64,000 nt of DNA from Climacium dendroides. Taxonomy: Eukaryota > Streptophyta > Bryopsida > Hypnales > Climaciaceae. Of this stretch, positions 37,494-48,413 are shown one piece after another. The notes under the pieces were generated by a model that saw nothing but the letters and a program-made list of their open reading frames with translations, had not been told where the DNA came from and searched no databases. The translations under genes were made by a program, and so were the position numbers. Numbering within the stretch: position 1 is the stretch's first letter; each line of letters begins with the position of its first letter. The stretch spans positions 496,001 through 560,000 of the forward strand of contig CATNNA010000001.1 of assembly GCA_950106755.1 (NCBI GenBank), written 5' to 3'.

Positions 37494-39083
37494 ATGACTT
37501 CCAGAGCAAGCTAGCGTAGATTGAGGGATGAGCCAGAGGACTCAAACGAGCCGATTCCAACGCCGCCACCTCGGACGAAGGCAATTCCGGTAATGCGGGT
37601 GATGCCGGAAATTCCAATGGGAGCGCCTATGGCGGAACCTCACCAACATGGGATGCGAATGATTAATGGATGTCCCTTGGGGCATCCGGGAGGAAAGTTT
37701 GGTGGCGGACCTGCTGCGACCGGAAAGTGGTATCATGGATACCACCCTCCGGGCAAAACTTGAGCTGTGGACGGTAGGCGAGTGGAGAGCTGTCTATGGG
37801 TTCCGGATGGCGCCGGACAAGTTGATGGAGAAGAACCAGGAGTGCATGGAGGGCAAGTTTTAGACGGCGGCAAACCCGAAGGATGGCTTCTAGGTCTTAG
37901 ATCTGTTAAACCCGGAATATTTGATGTGGTAGTGTTTTTGAACCCTATCCTCCATCCGACCAAGCCTAGGCAAGCGAAGGCCAAGGTAGCTTCCACCATC
38001 CTAGAAAGCCTCTAGGGGAAGTTGATGATGGACTAGGCGTTCATCATCTTCGAGTTGGTAGGAGATCTCGTACGTTCTCTCCGGAAGGAGAAGAAAGGTG
38101 GGAGCCCTCTTCCGGCGTATGTCTCCCACCTGTATTCCCACCATTCCTTACTTAAGTCAAACGAGGAGGAAGCCTATCTGGAGTTGATTCAACTCCAGAA
38201 GTACGGAGGAGAAGAACCCTTTCACCGGGAAGGACCGGATGACAAGGAGATGGAAGACGAGGAGCAGTCCACTCCTTTGACAAAAAAGTCCCGGCGATAG
38301 GCGACTCCACCGGTAACGCCAATGGAGGATCCTCCTGCGCTAGAGCAAATGGAGGAGGACGCTCCGGACTGGAAAGAAGAAGCCAAACCTTCTCAGCAAG
38401 AAGTTGGACCTTCTCAGCCAGAAGCCGGTCCCTCTCAAACAAAGGCCAGTCCTTCCCGGACCAAACCTACAGAGGTAGAGGAGGAAGAAAGGACCGAGCT
38501 CTGACTAGAGGGGTCGCCCTTTGAGGATATTTCGGAACTGGCCCAGCACATCGTGTGGTGGGTTGACGATCTCATGAAGATTCTCCAAAGCTATGAGGAG
38601 ACCTTCAAACAGGTGTGCCGGAAGATGGCACTGACTGACTGGAACGCCATCTTGCGGAGGATGGATGCTTTGGTGATGGTGGAGAAACAAAGCACCATTC
38701 TGATCGAGGAACAAAAGAAGTCGGTGACGGAGGTGGGCGCTTTACGAGTGGAGAAACGGACTTTGTTGGAACGAGCCCAAGAGTCGGAGTCCACTTGTGC
38801 CCGGTTAAAGAAGGAGCTGCAAACGGCCCAAGAGAAGGTCAAAGTCGTGGAGGAAGAGCACCGCCAGCAAATGGAGGCACTATGCCGGAGTGTGACCCAG
38901 CTCCGGAGTTCCTTGGAGGTTCCGGCAGACTACATCAACAAGGCCTGGTTGTTCGAAGCCAACTTCGACGTAGCTGCAAGCTCGAGCCGGGTACCCTTCG
39001 TCAAGTGTCTACTGGAGCAGGCGAGACGGATGGACGCATCGCGAGCAGAGATGCGGAACTGGTGGAGTATTTGGCACCCGTAG
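37494..39083 (+). pseudogene. Gag-like protein of the element family, copy 2
   Basis: The start is the ATG at 37494, followed at codon 7 by TAG. The N-terminus is Pro-rich (EPIPTPPPRTKAIPV). A frameshift lies near 37660, and TAG codons at 37861 and just after interrupt the block that aligns with the conserved KGKF, NPKDG and VPIL region of the other copies. From 38055 the frame is readable again, with stops at 38298 (TAG) and 38502 (TGA). It ends in a long heptad-like coiled coil (LLERAQESESTCARLKKEL). Related sequence may continue to 39406. It is more decayed than copies 3 and 4. Confidence 0.7.
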
Positions 39084-40005
39084 AGCCAAATCCAGTAGAT
39101 CCTCCTCCTTCCTCTCCTGTACATACTTTGACGGTTCCAGAGGGAGTGTTCTTCCGGAATCCATTGTTACAGAAGTGTCGCTGGTGGTACCGCCTATCCC
39201 AGAGCTTTCACCACCACCGGAAAGACCAGAAGGAGTGGATTGGGGTACCGTTGTACCTAAGGGCAATGAGGACCTCCTCTAGGAGAATCCGATCATTGAC
39301 CTTACAGGTACTCCTCCGGAGACTAAGGGGACTCGATTTGTTCAGTCTTCTCCCTGCCATAAAAGTACCTAGAAAGATTCCCGAGGAAGTCCGGAAGTTT
39401 CGATAGTCGGAACCCGGAGTGCAGACAGAGAAACTGGTATCACGGGAGGTTCAAGTTGGGGAGCAAGAGGCCTTGATGTGTTTCCTCCGGGGAGTACCCA
39501 AAGGGATATGTATTAGGATTTGCTAAAAGAAATTATTCCTCCTAAGGGTAAGGACGCATGGGAATAGAAAACAGTTTTGTACATACTTGTGACAATACCG
39601 GAGTCCGGCCGCCGAGCCGGAAAAATAGGATCTAGTGGATTTCTGGAAATCTAGCGGACTAGTAGGAGTGTTTTTGTGTGATTTTGAGATGATGTTAGAT
39701 TTAGAATAAGTTAGACTATGGTGGACCTTTGTGGTCATTCACATTCACTCACCACATAGTATTTTCAGTTTGTACCTTTTTGAGCTTAATTCCAAGCGTT
39801 TGGAGGCTTTCCATTCTCTTCCTTCTTGTACTTGGTGCATACTTGTGTGGGTGTGGGTCCATTCGTGCCTTTTCCAGATGTTGAGAACTTACCTTGATTA
39901 GCAAAGGTCGACGTTGTGAGTGGATTCTGAACGTCACTGGATTGATGGGGAGATCGGCTAGATTGTTCCGACGGTAGTGTTAGTGTGTTACCTGCTTGGA
40001 TGCTG

Positions 40006-40661
40006 GTATAGTATGAGGGGAGGATACGGCCTCGTGTAGGAGGGTGTCTGGGAGGCTGCTAGTAGATTCTGTGCATGAGAGTTTGCAAGACGTGTTCGAA
40101 TTCCAGATATCAGAATTCCCCCATAGACGGAGTCAAAGCCCTGGTGTAACGCCCAAAAGAGTGCGAGGATATCCACCCGGTCGATGGGAGGCTCAGTGTT
40201 GGGTTGATGCTAGAATATCATTGTAGTCCTTGACCGTCCCTGTGTGACCTGGTCTTGTAAGTATTCCGGATTTGTGAGGTGACGGAACAGCAAGATACTT
40301 CTGGTCCATGAAGTTAGAGTTAGTAGAGAGAGAAAAAAAAAAGGGAGAGTCAGTGTTTCCGAACACAGTAAACATTCGGACGGTGGATTTGGCCACTCGT
40401 CACCTAAACCCAGGGATCTCGGAAGGGGCAATTAAAAGGTTTCCGGACTTTTCCGGAACCCATTTGGCACTAGTAGCCGGACCGGACCTCTGGTCCGGAT
40501 GAGAAAGTAGGAAAGAAAGGGGAAGCTTAGATCTAAAGGAGCCTCTAGATCCGTGAGCCTCGAGTCCTCATGGGAACGATTCCGGAGCGGTTTACTCTAA
40601 GTTGGTCTTTAGTGGGAATTAAGGGCTAATTGGAAGAATATTGGTCCGACTAATCACTACA
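40006..40661 (+). repeat. Repeat R1, copy 2: 3' terminus of element copy 2
   Basis: Matches 3493-4149 along its length and ends at the insertion border. It contains a stretch (CCTCATGGGAACGATTCCGG) that resembles one near the 3' end of copy 4 (CCTGTGGGAACGATACACG), so family members share a 3' region although their ends differ. Confidence 0.8.
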
Positions 40662-42134
40662 CCCATCGACTCCACCAACTGCGGTCACCTCCGCCCAAAC
40701 TTCCCCCTCGTCGAGAATGTTGTCGTAGGTGTTATTATCGGCCTCCTTGTAATCAAGAAGCTCTTCCTCCCGATCACCGACACAAAGTTCTTTCCTACTC
40801 GCTTCCCTGGAAGTTGTACTTATAGTTGCCTCTCCCGTTATAATGACATCTTCGTCGACCACTTTCGGAGGCCTTGAGGATCCTACGAACAAAGACGGAA
40901 GAACTCTAGCAATATCCTCAACTCGAGGGTAATGCTGAGTCTCCAACACATCTAGTGCTCGAGAAATGACGTCCACAGATTTGGAGATGGGCGTGGACTG
41001 TCTATCGCAACTCTGGAGACTGGGCACGGGCAATTGAGACCCCAGAGTCACTACGATGCAGTCGTCCCCGAAGGGACAAACTTCGTTAGTCTTATCCTCG
41101 ACTCAAGGATGAGAAGAATTGGCAGCATTGCGGGACGCGGATGCTACTAGCAAAGAAGAGTTGATTGGAGGTGGCATTGGAATTTAGCTTGGGAGAGTCT
41201 GTAATTGAGATCTAGCAAAAAGCTCCACCACCATTTTCTCAAGCTTTGCGCATCTCAGGCTTGTCTCTTGACTTGAGGCTATGACTTTTCTGATTTGCTT
41301 GTCCATGAGGTCAAGCTCATCCTGCCGCGCCTTCTTCCTTGCCTTTTTCTTAGCCTTCCTCTCGTTTACCATGTCCCAATAATCGGGATCATCCTTCACT
41401 TCTGCAAAAGGCTTAGCCGTTAACTTAGAGACTGCCAACGCCGACACATCGGCCTCTTTTTTATATTCACTCTCTTCATTGTCATTGTCAGTGGAGTGAG
41501 GGAAGTCCTCTAAATCAAAATCACTCAAATCCACAACCTCGTGAATGATTACAGACTTCATCTTTTGACGTTCAGTAGGGACGTCTTCATCGGCTCTACC
41601 TTCAGCCTCATGCGCTTGGGAACCACCCACCACAGCATCCAGATCCTCATCCTTAGTGCGATTTTGTACAGCTTCCAACTGCTGAGGAGGAGGCTGCTCA
41701 AGTAATTGCTCAAGAGGTGGTTGTTCCCGATCTCCTTGCTACTTAGTTCTCCGCTTGGTCCTCAGTTTGGCTTGCTGTTTGTCCCACTTCGTATCTATCT
41801 CAACATCTTCCTCTATTGAAGACCTTGCCTCGTTAGTACGCAATGGCCTTAAAGCTAACACCATGCTCCCATATTCGTCAATGCCAAGCAAGTCCTCATA
41901 TGATGATTCTCGCTCAAATACTGACCGTGGTGATTGCAGATCATTGCCACGTGGCGGAGAAATGGAGAACAAAAGCGGAGATCCAACGTGCAGCGGCCGC
42001 ACGTACTTTGTAGAATACGGGGAATTGGAATGAAGAAAATCGTTCATATCCAATGAGTCGGCAAACTTTGCCACTACCCAATGTCTCGCCGTTAGATCTT
42101 TGTTTATGATGCTGTAGAAGTACGCTTCGAACAT
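40662..42134 (-). pseudogene. N-terminal part of the disrupted FCP1-like gene
   Basis: One minus-strand frame from ATG 42134 reaches the border of copy 2 at 40662 with only three stops: TAG 41739-41741, TAA 41184-41186 and a TGA near 41103. Each could come from CAG, CAA or CGA by one C-to-T change. The protein begins MFEAYFYSIINKDLTARHW, then has a Gln-rich stretch, an acidic region, a basic Lys/Arg helix (ERKAKKKARKKARQDEL) and an acidic C-terminal part. It continues in frame at 36977. The joining with the phosphatase exon at 36452 is inferred from order, strand and the splice acceptor. The exact intron is not defined. Confidence 0.6.
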
Positions 42135-42327
42135 CTAAACAAGCCAACAACGAAGTAGAAATTTAGCAACTATGATTATACTAGAGTCTGTATCCTCGAG
42201 TCGAGGATAATTTCCTAAACACCATAGTCACTAATATATTATGCCATTAAGCATAGAATCGACTATATCTTCAAGTTGAGGATAATTGAAGGATCATAAA
42301 AACATCTAAAAATAAAGCCTATGCTAG

Positions 42328-42504
42328 AAAATGCCATCGGACTAGCTTTTTCTTTAAATTTGAGTGAAATGGGGCCTCCATGGCGTAGTGCCACCGAACT
42401 AGCTGTGCTTGGTGTACCTGAGTGAAATGGGGCCTACATTGCGTAGTGCCAATAAACTAGCTCAGTTTGGTAAGAGAGTGAAATGGAGCCTCCATAGCAT
42501 AGTG
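42328..42504. repeat. 57-bp minisatellite, short block (about 3 units)
   Basis: The unit type is GCGTAGTGCCACCAGACTAGC plus a variable middle plus GAGTGAAATGGGGCCTCCAT. Three units are followed by the border of copy 3. The order of variant units (TTTCTTTAAATTTGAG, TGCTTGGTGTACC, GTTTGGTAAGAG) is also found at 46083-46250. The block is the detached left part of the array at 45969. Confidence 0.85.
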
Positions 42505-43683
42505 TGTCGCAACACAGAGTAAGCAATTTCCCTATTATATTCACAAAAATCACTCTAGAGCATAACAAAATGACCCTACAAATTGAACCCAAGAGATCCT
42601 GTGAAGTAGCTAACCCCAACAAGGAGCTAAACCCAATTAACCCTTAAATTCTAACTTCCGGTTCTACCTCTGAAACTGGAACATAAAAAAAAAACCACCG
42701 AAAGACTACGACCAGCTTTTATACTAATTCCGGTTTCACTAGTTTTCCGGTTTATTGACTAACTTCTCGATTCCGGATTCTGCAATTTCCGGTCCTAAAT
42801 GTCCTCCTGAGCGGATCCGTTCCGGTCCACCCTTCCTAAAACCGGTTTAGTTTTGCCTCTGTTTTACCATCAAAGGGTTCGCCGCTTGCTTTTGAAAGTG
42901 GTAGGCCCACCACTCCTTCCGTGACTTATAGTGGCTGAAGACCCACTCTCCTATCCGCTAATCCCCTATCTAACCAAGATCTGGTTTGGTCTTTCACAGC
43001 AATCCGGATGGCAATCCGGAGCACAAGTCACATAAAGACCCCCCGTACGATCCTCTCATACTACAACAACCTTGATGCTAAATCCGTTCCGTACGAAGTT
43101 AGGTGGCTACAAGTGCACCTGTCCGTTCCAACCTCTACCAAGCTCTTCCGTTTACCAACAACGGTGGCAAGACCTCACAGGAGTCAGGATACTCAACCGG
43201 ATTTTCCACCCAGGAGTTCTAGCGCAGCTAAGGAATCCCTCCCTATCCGCCTAGCCTAATCAACGGCTTTCTCACCCGGAATGTAAAACTTCTGCAGATG
43301 CTGAGGATCTGGAATCCACTCCTAACTCTTTATAACCTACTCACATGTACTTGGAACCGGAAACACACATCAAAGGGAGAACTCTGCCAATACCTCCGTA
43401 CATACCCCCTTACTCCAACTCCGTGTACTCTTGCCAATACTCAGGAAAAACACACAAAGCCGGATCAATGGAAAGTACACAAAGAAATGCCAAAAGAACT
43501 CCCCCAGTCTCCAGCTCAGAGACTGTTTTATATACAAAAAGCAAAAAGCAAAAAGTGAATACACGATTTCCGCCTCTGAAGGCGTTGACAATCCGGTCCT
43601 ACCTTATCCTAACCGGATTCTATTCCGGTTCATACTCTATAAATCCGGTTCCTGCTTTATAACTCCTACTTGTACAACACTTC

Positions 43684-45348
43684 CTATTCTGCCTCGTATA
43701 CTCGAGATCCGATGGTAGGACTTTCGTCAGGTCTCTCCAACTGCTCGAACACTTCAGTTAAATTCCGGTTCCGTTCCCCATCCGGAGGTGGAGCCGGGTG
43801 ATCTTCATCAGTTTTCGGGGAGTCTAAGTCGATCGGCTGCGGTCCGGTCGAGGGTGTCTTCTTATGTGCCCTGCTGGATTGGGGCGTCTTGTCCTTCCCC
43901 GATTCCTGAGCTGCCTCTTCCGGAAACAAGTCCGGAAGTGAAAGTTCAGAGAGCCGGACCGGAATCTCTATCAGCTTCAGGCTGCTCTCCACGATCCGGT
44001 CCGCTGACTCCCGTGCCTTGGACAGGAGGTTCTCCATCTGCTCCTCAAAATCGGTGAGGATGTGCACCACTCTTGTTCCGGATATCTTTTTTTCCTTGTG
44101 CACCTCCTCTTCGAACAGGCGCGCCTTGGTGATCGCGGCTCCGGGTCCTCTGAGCACATCCTTCACCTCCGCAGCCAGCTTCTTCATTTCCTCCGCCATC
44201 TCCCTTGTTGCGGTGGTGTTCTCGAGCAAGGTGAAAAACTCGGCTTTGAGGGTGTCAACCTCATCATGCTGCCGCTTGCTTTCTACATTCATCTTCCGGA
44301 GCTCATCCGGATTGATGACACTCTCAGCTACCCGGAGTGGTAGCTGATTGTCCGGATCCGCTCCAATCAATTCCGCGATCTCCCCGATCGTCCGCTTCTT
44401 GATTTCCCAATCCGCCCAGATTCCGTAGAGTATCCCAACCAACTTGTCGAACGGATCTCCGGTTCCCGATCCGGATGGCACGTTCGGTCCGGCTGGAGGC
44501 TCCTCTTTGTGCGGTTGGGGTTGGACCGGAGGCGTTCTTCGATTCCGAGTCGGCGTGGTCTTCTGCCTTTTGGAGGTGAACGGCAGCTCCTCCTCTTCTT
44601 CTTCTTCCTCCTCCTCCTCGGTTTCATTTCCGGAATCCGCTTCTTGGTCGGACTCGGATTCACCATACTTCATGGTCCGCTCTTGGGCCTTCCAAACCTT
44701 CAGCTCCACTTCCGTTAGCAGCTCCTGTTGCTGGTAGAGGTGGTACACGTAAGGACACAGTGGGGTAGCCCTACTTCTCCCCACTCTTGTGATAAGTTGG
44801 GACACCACATCGAAAAAGATCCGGCCCCAGTCTACTCTCCGGTTTCCTCTCAGCGCTCCGAAGATTGTGTTACCTAGGGTGATGGTCACCCTGGTGGACT
44901 TTTCCGGATGCAAAACTGGAACAAAGAACTGCAGCAAGCGATGCTCCCGGTCATCGATACAGTCCTCTACCGCGTAGCCATCCTTCGGATTTACGACACT
45001 TCCGAACTTGCCCTGGATGAAATCATCCTTCCGGTTGGCAAGCCCGAGTCTTCCCGTCCGGAATCCGTATACGTCTTGCCACAAATCCTCGGTCCACTGG
45101 ACCGGATTCCCTCTCAAGGTGTTATCGAATTGGTTCGATACGCCACTCAGGATTTCTCTAACCATCCTCTCATCTTTGAAACCCCAAGGTTTCAAGGCTA
45201 ATCCTTGACAACCCATTGACGATAAATCCTCCCTGAGCTCTCCTTGTTCCGGTTCCTTGGTCGGCATGACCGGAACCACTTTTCTCAGCTTTACTTCACT
45301 CGGGGGCGGGGTGCTAGAGCCTAGTCTCTTCCAGTTCAGCCGTGGCAT
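43684..45348 (-). CDS. Gag-like protein, copy 3, intact (554 aa)
   Basis: I chose the ATG at 45348 (MPRLNWKRLG); the frame is open eight codons further upstream but only from a GTG. The conserved N-terminal half has WTEDLWQDVYGFRTG, NPKDGYAVEDC, then FVPVLHPEKSTRVTITLGN and ATPLCPYVYHLY. A Glu-rich tract (near residues 245-260) and Pro-rich linker follow. Residues about 370-480 look coiled-coil, with EMAEEMKKLAAEVKDVL and RLFEEEVHKEKKISGTR. There is no zinc knuckle or enzyme domain. The role is unknown; structural (capsid-like) is inferred from its place in a TG...CA element. This is the best reference for reading the broken copies. Confidence 0.75.
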   Translation of the reverse strand: MPRLNWKRLGSSTPPPSEVKLRKVVPVMPTKEPEQGELREDLSSMGCQGLALKPWGFKDERMVREILSGVSNQFDNTLRGNPVQWTEDLWQDVYGFRTGRLGLANRKDDFIQGKFGSVVNPKDGYAVEDCIDDREHRLLQFFVPVLHPEKSTRVTITLGNTIFGALRGNRRVDWGRIFFDVVSQLITRVGRSRATPLCPYVYHLYQQQELLTEVELKVWKAQERTMKYGESESDQEADSGNETEEEEEEEEEEELPFTSKRQKTTPTRNRRTPPVQPQPHKEEPPAGPNVPSGSGTGDPFDKLVGILYGIWADWEIKKRTIGEIAELIGADPDNQLPLRVAESVINPDELRKMNVESKRQHDEVDTLKAEFFTLLENTTATREMAEEMKKLAAEVKDVLRGPGAAITKARLFEEEVHKEKKISGTRVVHILTDFEEQMENLLSKARESADRIVESSLKLIEIPVRLSELSLPDLFPEEAAQESGKDKTPQSSRAHKKTPSTGPQPIDLDSPKTDEDHPAPPPDGERNRNLTEVFEQLERPDESPTIGSRVYEAE

Positions 45349-45659
45349 GAGGGCGGCTCTACCCGGTTTCACTCTCTACTGACCTAACAAGGGAGTGCTC
45401 ACACTTTGGTCTTCCGCTCCACCTGCAAACCAACCTCCTTGCGCGCTCACACTTTCAGTCTCTCATTGTTCCGTATCCGCTCGCGCTCAAGTCTCACCCA
45501 CTCGCGCCAGGAGGTGATCTCTCTGTCTCACATTTCTTACTCACTACCGGGCCCTCTTGTACTCTCCCTCCTCGCCGTCGTAAACGGAAAAGTTTCAGAC
45601 GCTAAGACAGGAAACGACAACACGTGAAAGCCAGAGACCTGAAAATGGGCAGGGTCAGG

Positions 45660-45671
45660 CTTTATATAGTC
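45660..45671 (-). promoter_or_regulatory. TATA box of gag-like element copy 3
   Basis: GACTATATAAAG on the minus strand, about 310 bases upstream of the ATG at 45348. It is preceded by CCGGA-rich repeats such as ACCGGAT in direct array (45690-45850). Confidence 0.65.
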
Positions 45672-45968
45672 TTGACGCCCTGGACTGGTCATTATGACCG
45701 GTCGGATATCCGGTCCGGTTCTTGACATCCGGTTCTCTCCAATCCGGTCAAGGAGAATCCGGTTAAAAATCCATTTCGGTTAAAAATCCATTCCGGTTGA
45801 AAATCTAATCCGATCCGCTTCTACCTAAAACCGGATTAGTTCCGTAAGGTCCTCTTGTGACTATTTTTGATTTATCTCTCTCCTTTTAGATGGATCCGGA
45901 TACCTATTTCTAATTTTCGTTCCACTTAAAAAGGTAAACGAAGAAAATCCAAAATATGAGTTGTCACA

Positions 45969-46563
45969 TAGTGCCACCAGACTAGCTATGCATGGTGTAC
46001 CTAAGTGAAATGCGGCCTCCATCGCGTAGTGCCACCAGACTAGCTCTCTCCATGAAATCCAAGCGAAATGTGGCTTACATTGAGTAATGCCATCCGAGTA
46101 ACTTTTTATTTTTATTTTAATGAAATAGGGCCTCCATGGCGTAGTGCCACCAGACTAGTTGTGCTTGGTGTACCTGAGTGAAATGGGCCTACATTGCGTA
46201 GTGCGAGCAGACTAGCTCTCCTTGGTACGAGAGTGAAATGGGGCCTCCATCGCGTAGTGCCACTAGACTAGCTCTTTCCATGAAATCCAAGCGAAATGTG
46301 GCTTACATTGAGTAATGCCATCGAACTAGCTTTCTTCTTTAAATTTGAGTGAAATGGGGCCTACATTGCGTAGAGCCAACAGATTAGCTTTGTTTGGTAA
46401 GAGAGTGAAATGGGGCCTCCATGGCGTAGTGCCACCAGACTAGCTATGTATGGTGTATCTGAGTGAAATGGGGCCTACACTGCGTAGTGCCAACAGACTA
46501 GCTATCTTTGGTACGAGAGTGAAATGGGGGCCTCCATTGCGTAGTGCCAACAGACTAGCCAGG
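45969..46563. repeat. 57-bp minisatellite, main block (about 10.4 units)
   Basis: Units start near 45969, 46025, 46083, 46139, 46196, 46252, 46310, 46368, 46424, 46482 and 46539. Variant middles recur every four units in part (46025 with 46252; 46083 with 46310, 227 bp apart), so there is higher-order structure. It continues the block at 42328-42504 across element copy 3 and ends where GC module C begins. Confidence 0.9.
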
Positions 46564-46564
46564 G

Positions 46565-46760
46565 TTACATGGACGTCCGGACGTTCGGATGTCTAGCGTC
46601 TACATCCGCCGGTTCCCGAACGTTCGCCGACATAGGACATTCCGACCGTCCCCGTCCAACGGACGGGGCGGACGGGGAGGCGGACGAGGCGGACGGGAGG
46701 TGGACAGGAGGGCAGACGGGGAGGCGGACGGGTTGGGTTGGGGTCGTCTGATCGGGGCAT
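46565..46760 (+). repeat. GC-island module C with start of D
   Basis: GGTTACATGGACGTCC, CCGCCGGTTCCCGAACGT, GACATAGGAC and a GGCGGACGGGG array match the inverse of 35590-35716. The next bases (TTGGGGTCGTCTGATCGG) match the beginning of module D, then diverge. With 35287-35716 it brackets the FCP1-like gene in inverted orientation. Confidence 0.75.
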
Positions 46761-47229
46761 CGGGCAGAAAATGGGGTAATCTTCGGTGTAGGGATGAAAC
46801 CATGGGTTTTTTTCCAATTTTTGGAGAATTGCTAAAGTGGCAATATATGACAAAATAATGTTACTATATTTTTTAGTATTCATTTATGTTTTGGATAGAA
46901 CTATCTTTTCATCCACATATTTAGATGAGTTACATTTGATGTGCGCAATTTCATCCAATTTTTTTTCTTTCAAATTCGAACAATTTGGCATTATCATCCA
47001 ATTTTTCTTCAAATTTAACCTATAGATTTGGTGCAGTCCATTTTTTTTATGCATTTGGGCCTTCAATTGGCCCAAAAAAACAATGGTTGATGGTTCAAAC
47101 AAATTCAATCATCCAAATAACCATAGGATGTAACCCCTACATGCCCAAGCCTTATTTTCAAATTTCAACTTCCTTTAATTTGCTCTAAATTGAACAAAGA
47201 GCCCACATTTTGGTAAGATGTATCAATTT

Positions 47230-47660
47230 TTTTGGAATTGTAACCATACAAATTCAAACTAGACTTGTTAGAGATTGCATAGGAAAAGAAAGCATAACAA
47301 TATCACTTGTAGAGTGAAAGATTATAACATTTGACTATGATGCTGTTAAAATCGCAAAAAAAAATTGAAGCCTTTTTGGCAAGGCAAATCTAAAATGTTG
47401 GGGACCCAAAGAATATGAGCCTATGAGGTTACTGGGCCAAACTTGCACTACCCCAATCAATTTACAGCTTTACAAAATTTACTCTATAATTTTTTAATAT
47501 GAATTTCCAATATGAATTTTCCTCCAAGATCTACTGTATTTGAGGCTCATTTCCAAAAGCTCTTAACACAAAAGAAAAGTCAAGATTGCACAAGGTACCC
47601 TTGCATAATATCTCTTTCAGAAAAATCATTGTCCTTTAATTGCAAGATCGGACTTCTGGA
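47230..47660 (+). repeat. AT-rich module F, copy left of the kinase gene
   Basis: Matches 50480-50885 in the same orientation: ACAAATTCAAACTAGAC, AGAGATT, AAAGAAAGCAYAACAATATC, CTCATTTCCAA, AGTCAA-ATTGCA, GGTACCCTTGCA. A further inverted piece is at 53080-53240. Together the two copies flank the kinase-like gene. Confidence 0.75.
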
Positions 47661-48413
47661 GCCAAAAGTAGACTTCAAAAATAATTTCCCAAAATTATTA
47701 GCTCACTAAAATGATGAAAAATAGTTAGGTTTTATTGAACTTCTAAGTTTTGCAAACACCATATTTAATATTTTGGTACCTCAAGCATTTAGGGGGTAAT
47801 TACTATTTTTTTTTAACATCTTAATGAAGCCGACAAACCCATTGCATTCAAAAAATTAACAACACACCATTGATACTAAACAAAAAACCATGCTTCTAGA
47901 ATCTAGAAGACAATTTACAATTATACATAATACATTGTCCAATTGAATATCTTCAACCATATATGGCAAATTGAACAATTAGAAGACCATACAATTTAAA
48001 ACAAAAACTTGCCAATCTTGCAAAGACCAACTTAAAAAATCACAATTTCCGTAATTGCAGGGTTTTAGACTTTTCTATGCAAAATTGCAAACCAACAATG
48101 ACAAAAGATAGGGACAATTCACACACTTTAAAAATCATTATCAATTAAAATATTCTCGTCAATTACAAAGGCACATAAAAGTCCAACTACATTGGCATTC
48201 ATTGGTCTTAAAAAATCAAAATGGTGCACATATGCTATACAACTATGTAATTCGCATACATACTACTTGGCATCTATGCATATTACCAGCCTATATACTT
48301 ATATGAACTATTCTTGAACTTCAATATGAACCATGGCAGTGTTCATCCAGAATAGGCCAGTTGAATGAAGTACTAAAACGGAAGATGACTTGTGCCAAAG
48401 TACTCTCTTTGTT
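47661..48413. other. Spacer downstream of the kinase gene
   Basis: AT-rich and without coding signal. It would contain the kinase 3' untranslated region. Confidence 0.45.

Larger units (their letters stand above)
36983..40661 (+). mobile_element. Gag-like retroelement, copy 2 (3679 bp), inserted in the FCP1-like gene
   Basis: The left end is TGTGGGAGTGTG and the right end AATCACTACA. The flanks are CCCAA (36978-36982) and CCCAT (40662-40666), a 5-bp duplication with one mismatch. Deleting the element and one flank joins the minus-strand gene in frame across the site (GGVDG then SQGDASEVHLADPYAFI). This confirms the borders independently. It contains a decayed gag-like gene, and its 3' terminus (40006-40661) is repeat R1. 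No second LTR was recognised. Confidence 0.75.
42505..45968 (-). mobile_element. Gag-like retroelement, copy 3 (3464 bp), nearly intact
   Basis: It sits inside the minisatellite and is flanked by TAGTG at 42500-42504 and TAGTG at 45969-45973, a perfect 5-bp duplication. On the plus strand it begins TGTCGCAACACAG and ends GAGTTGTCACA, giving TG...CA ends with an imperfect inverted repeat (TGTNNCAAC). Its only gene is the gag-like frame at 43684-45348. The terminus from 42505 matches copy 1 near 7992. Two TATA-like sites lie on the minus strand (45660-45671 and 43526-43534). I could not recognise two similar LTRs. Confidence 0.85.

Noticed and set aside
37494..45348. Classical gag with zinc knuckle in the gag-like elements
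   Set aside because: No CCHC pattern is present in any copy; the name gag-like rests only on position in TG...CA elements.
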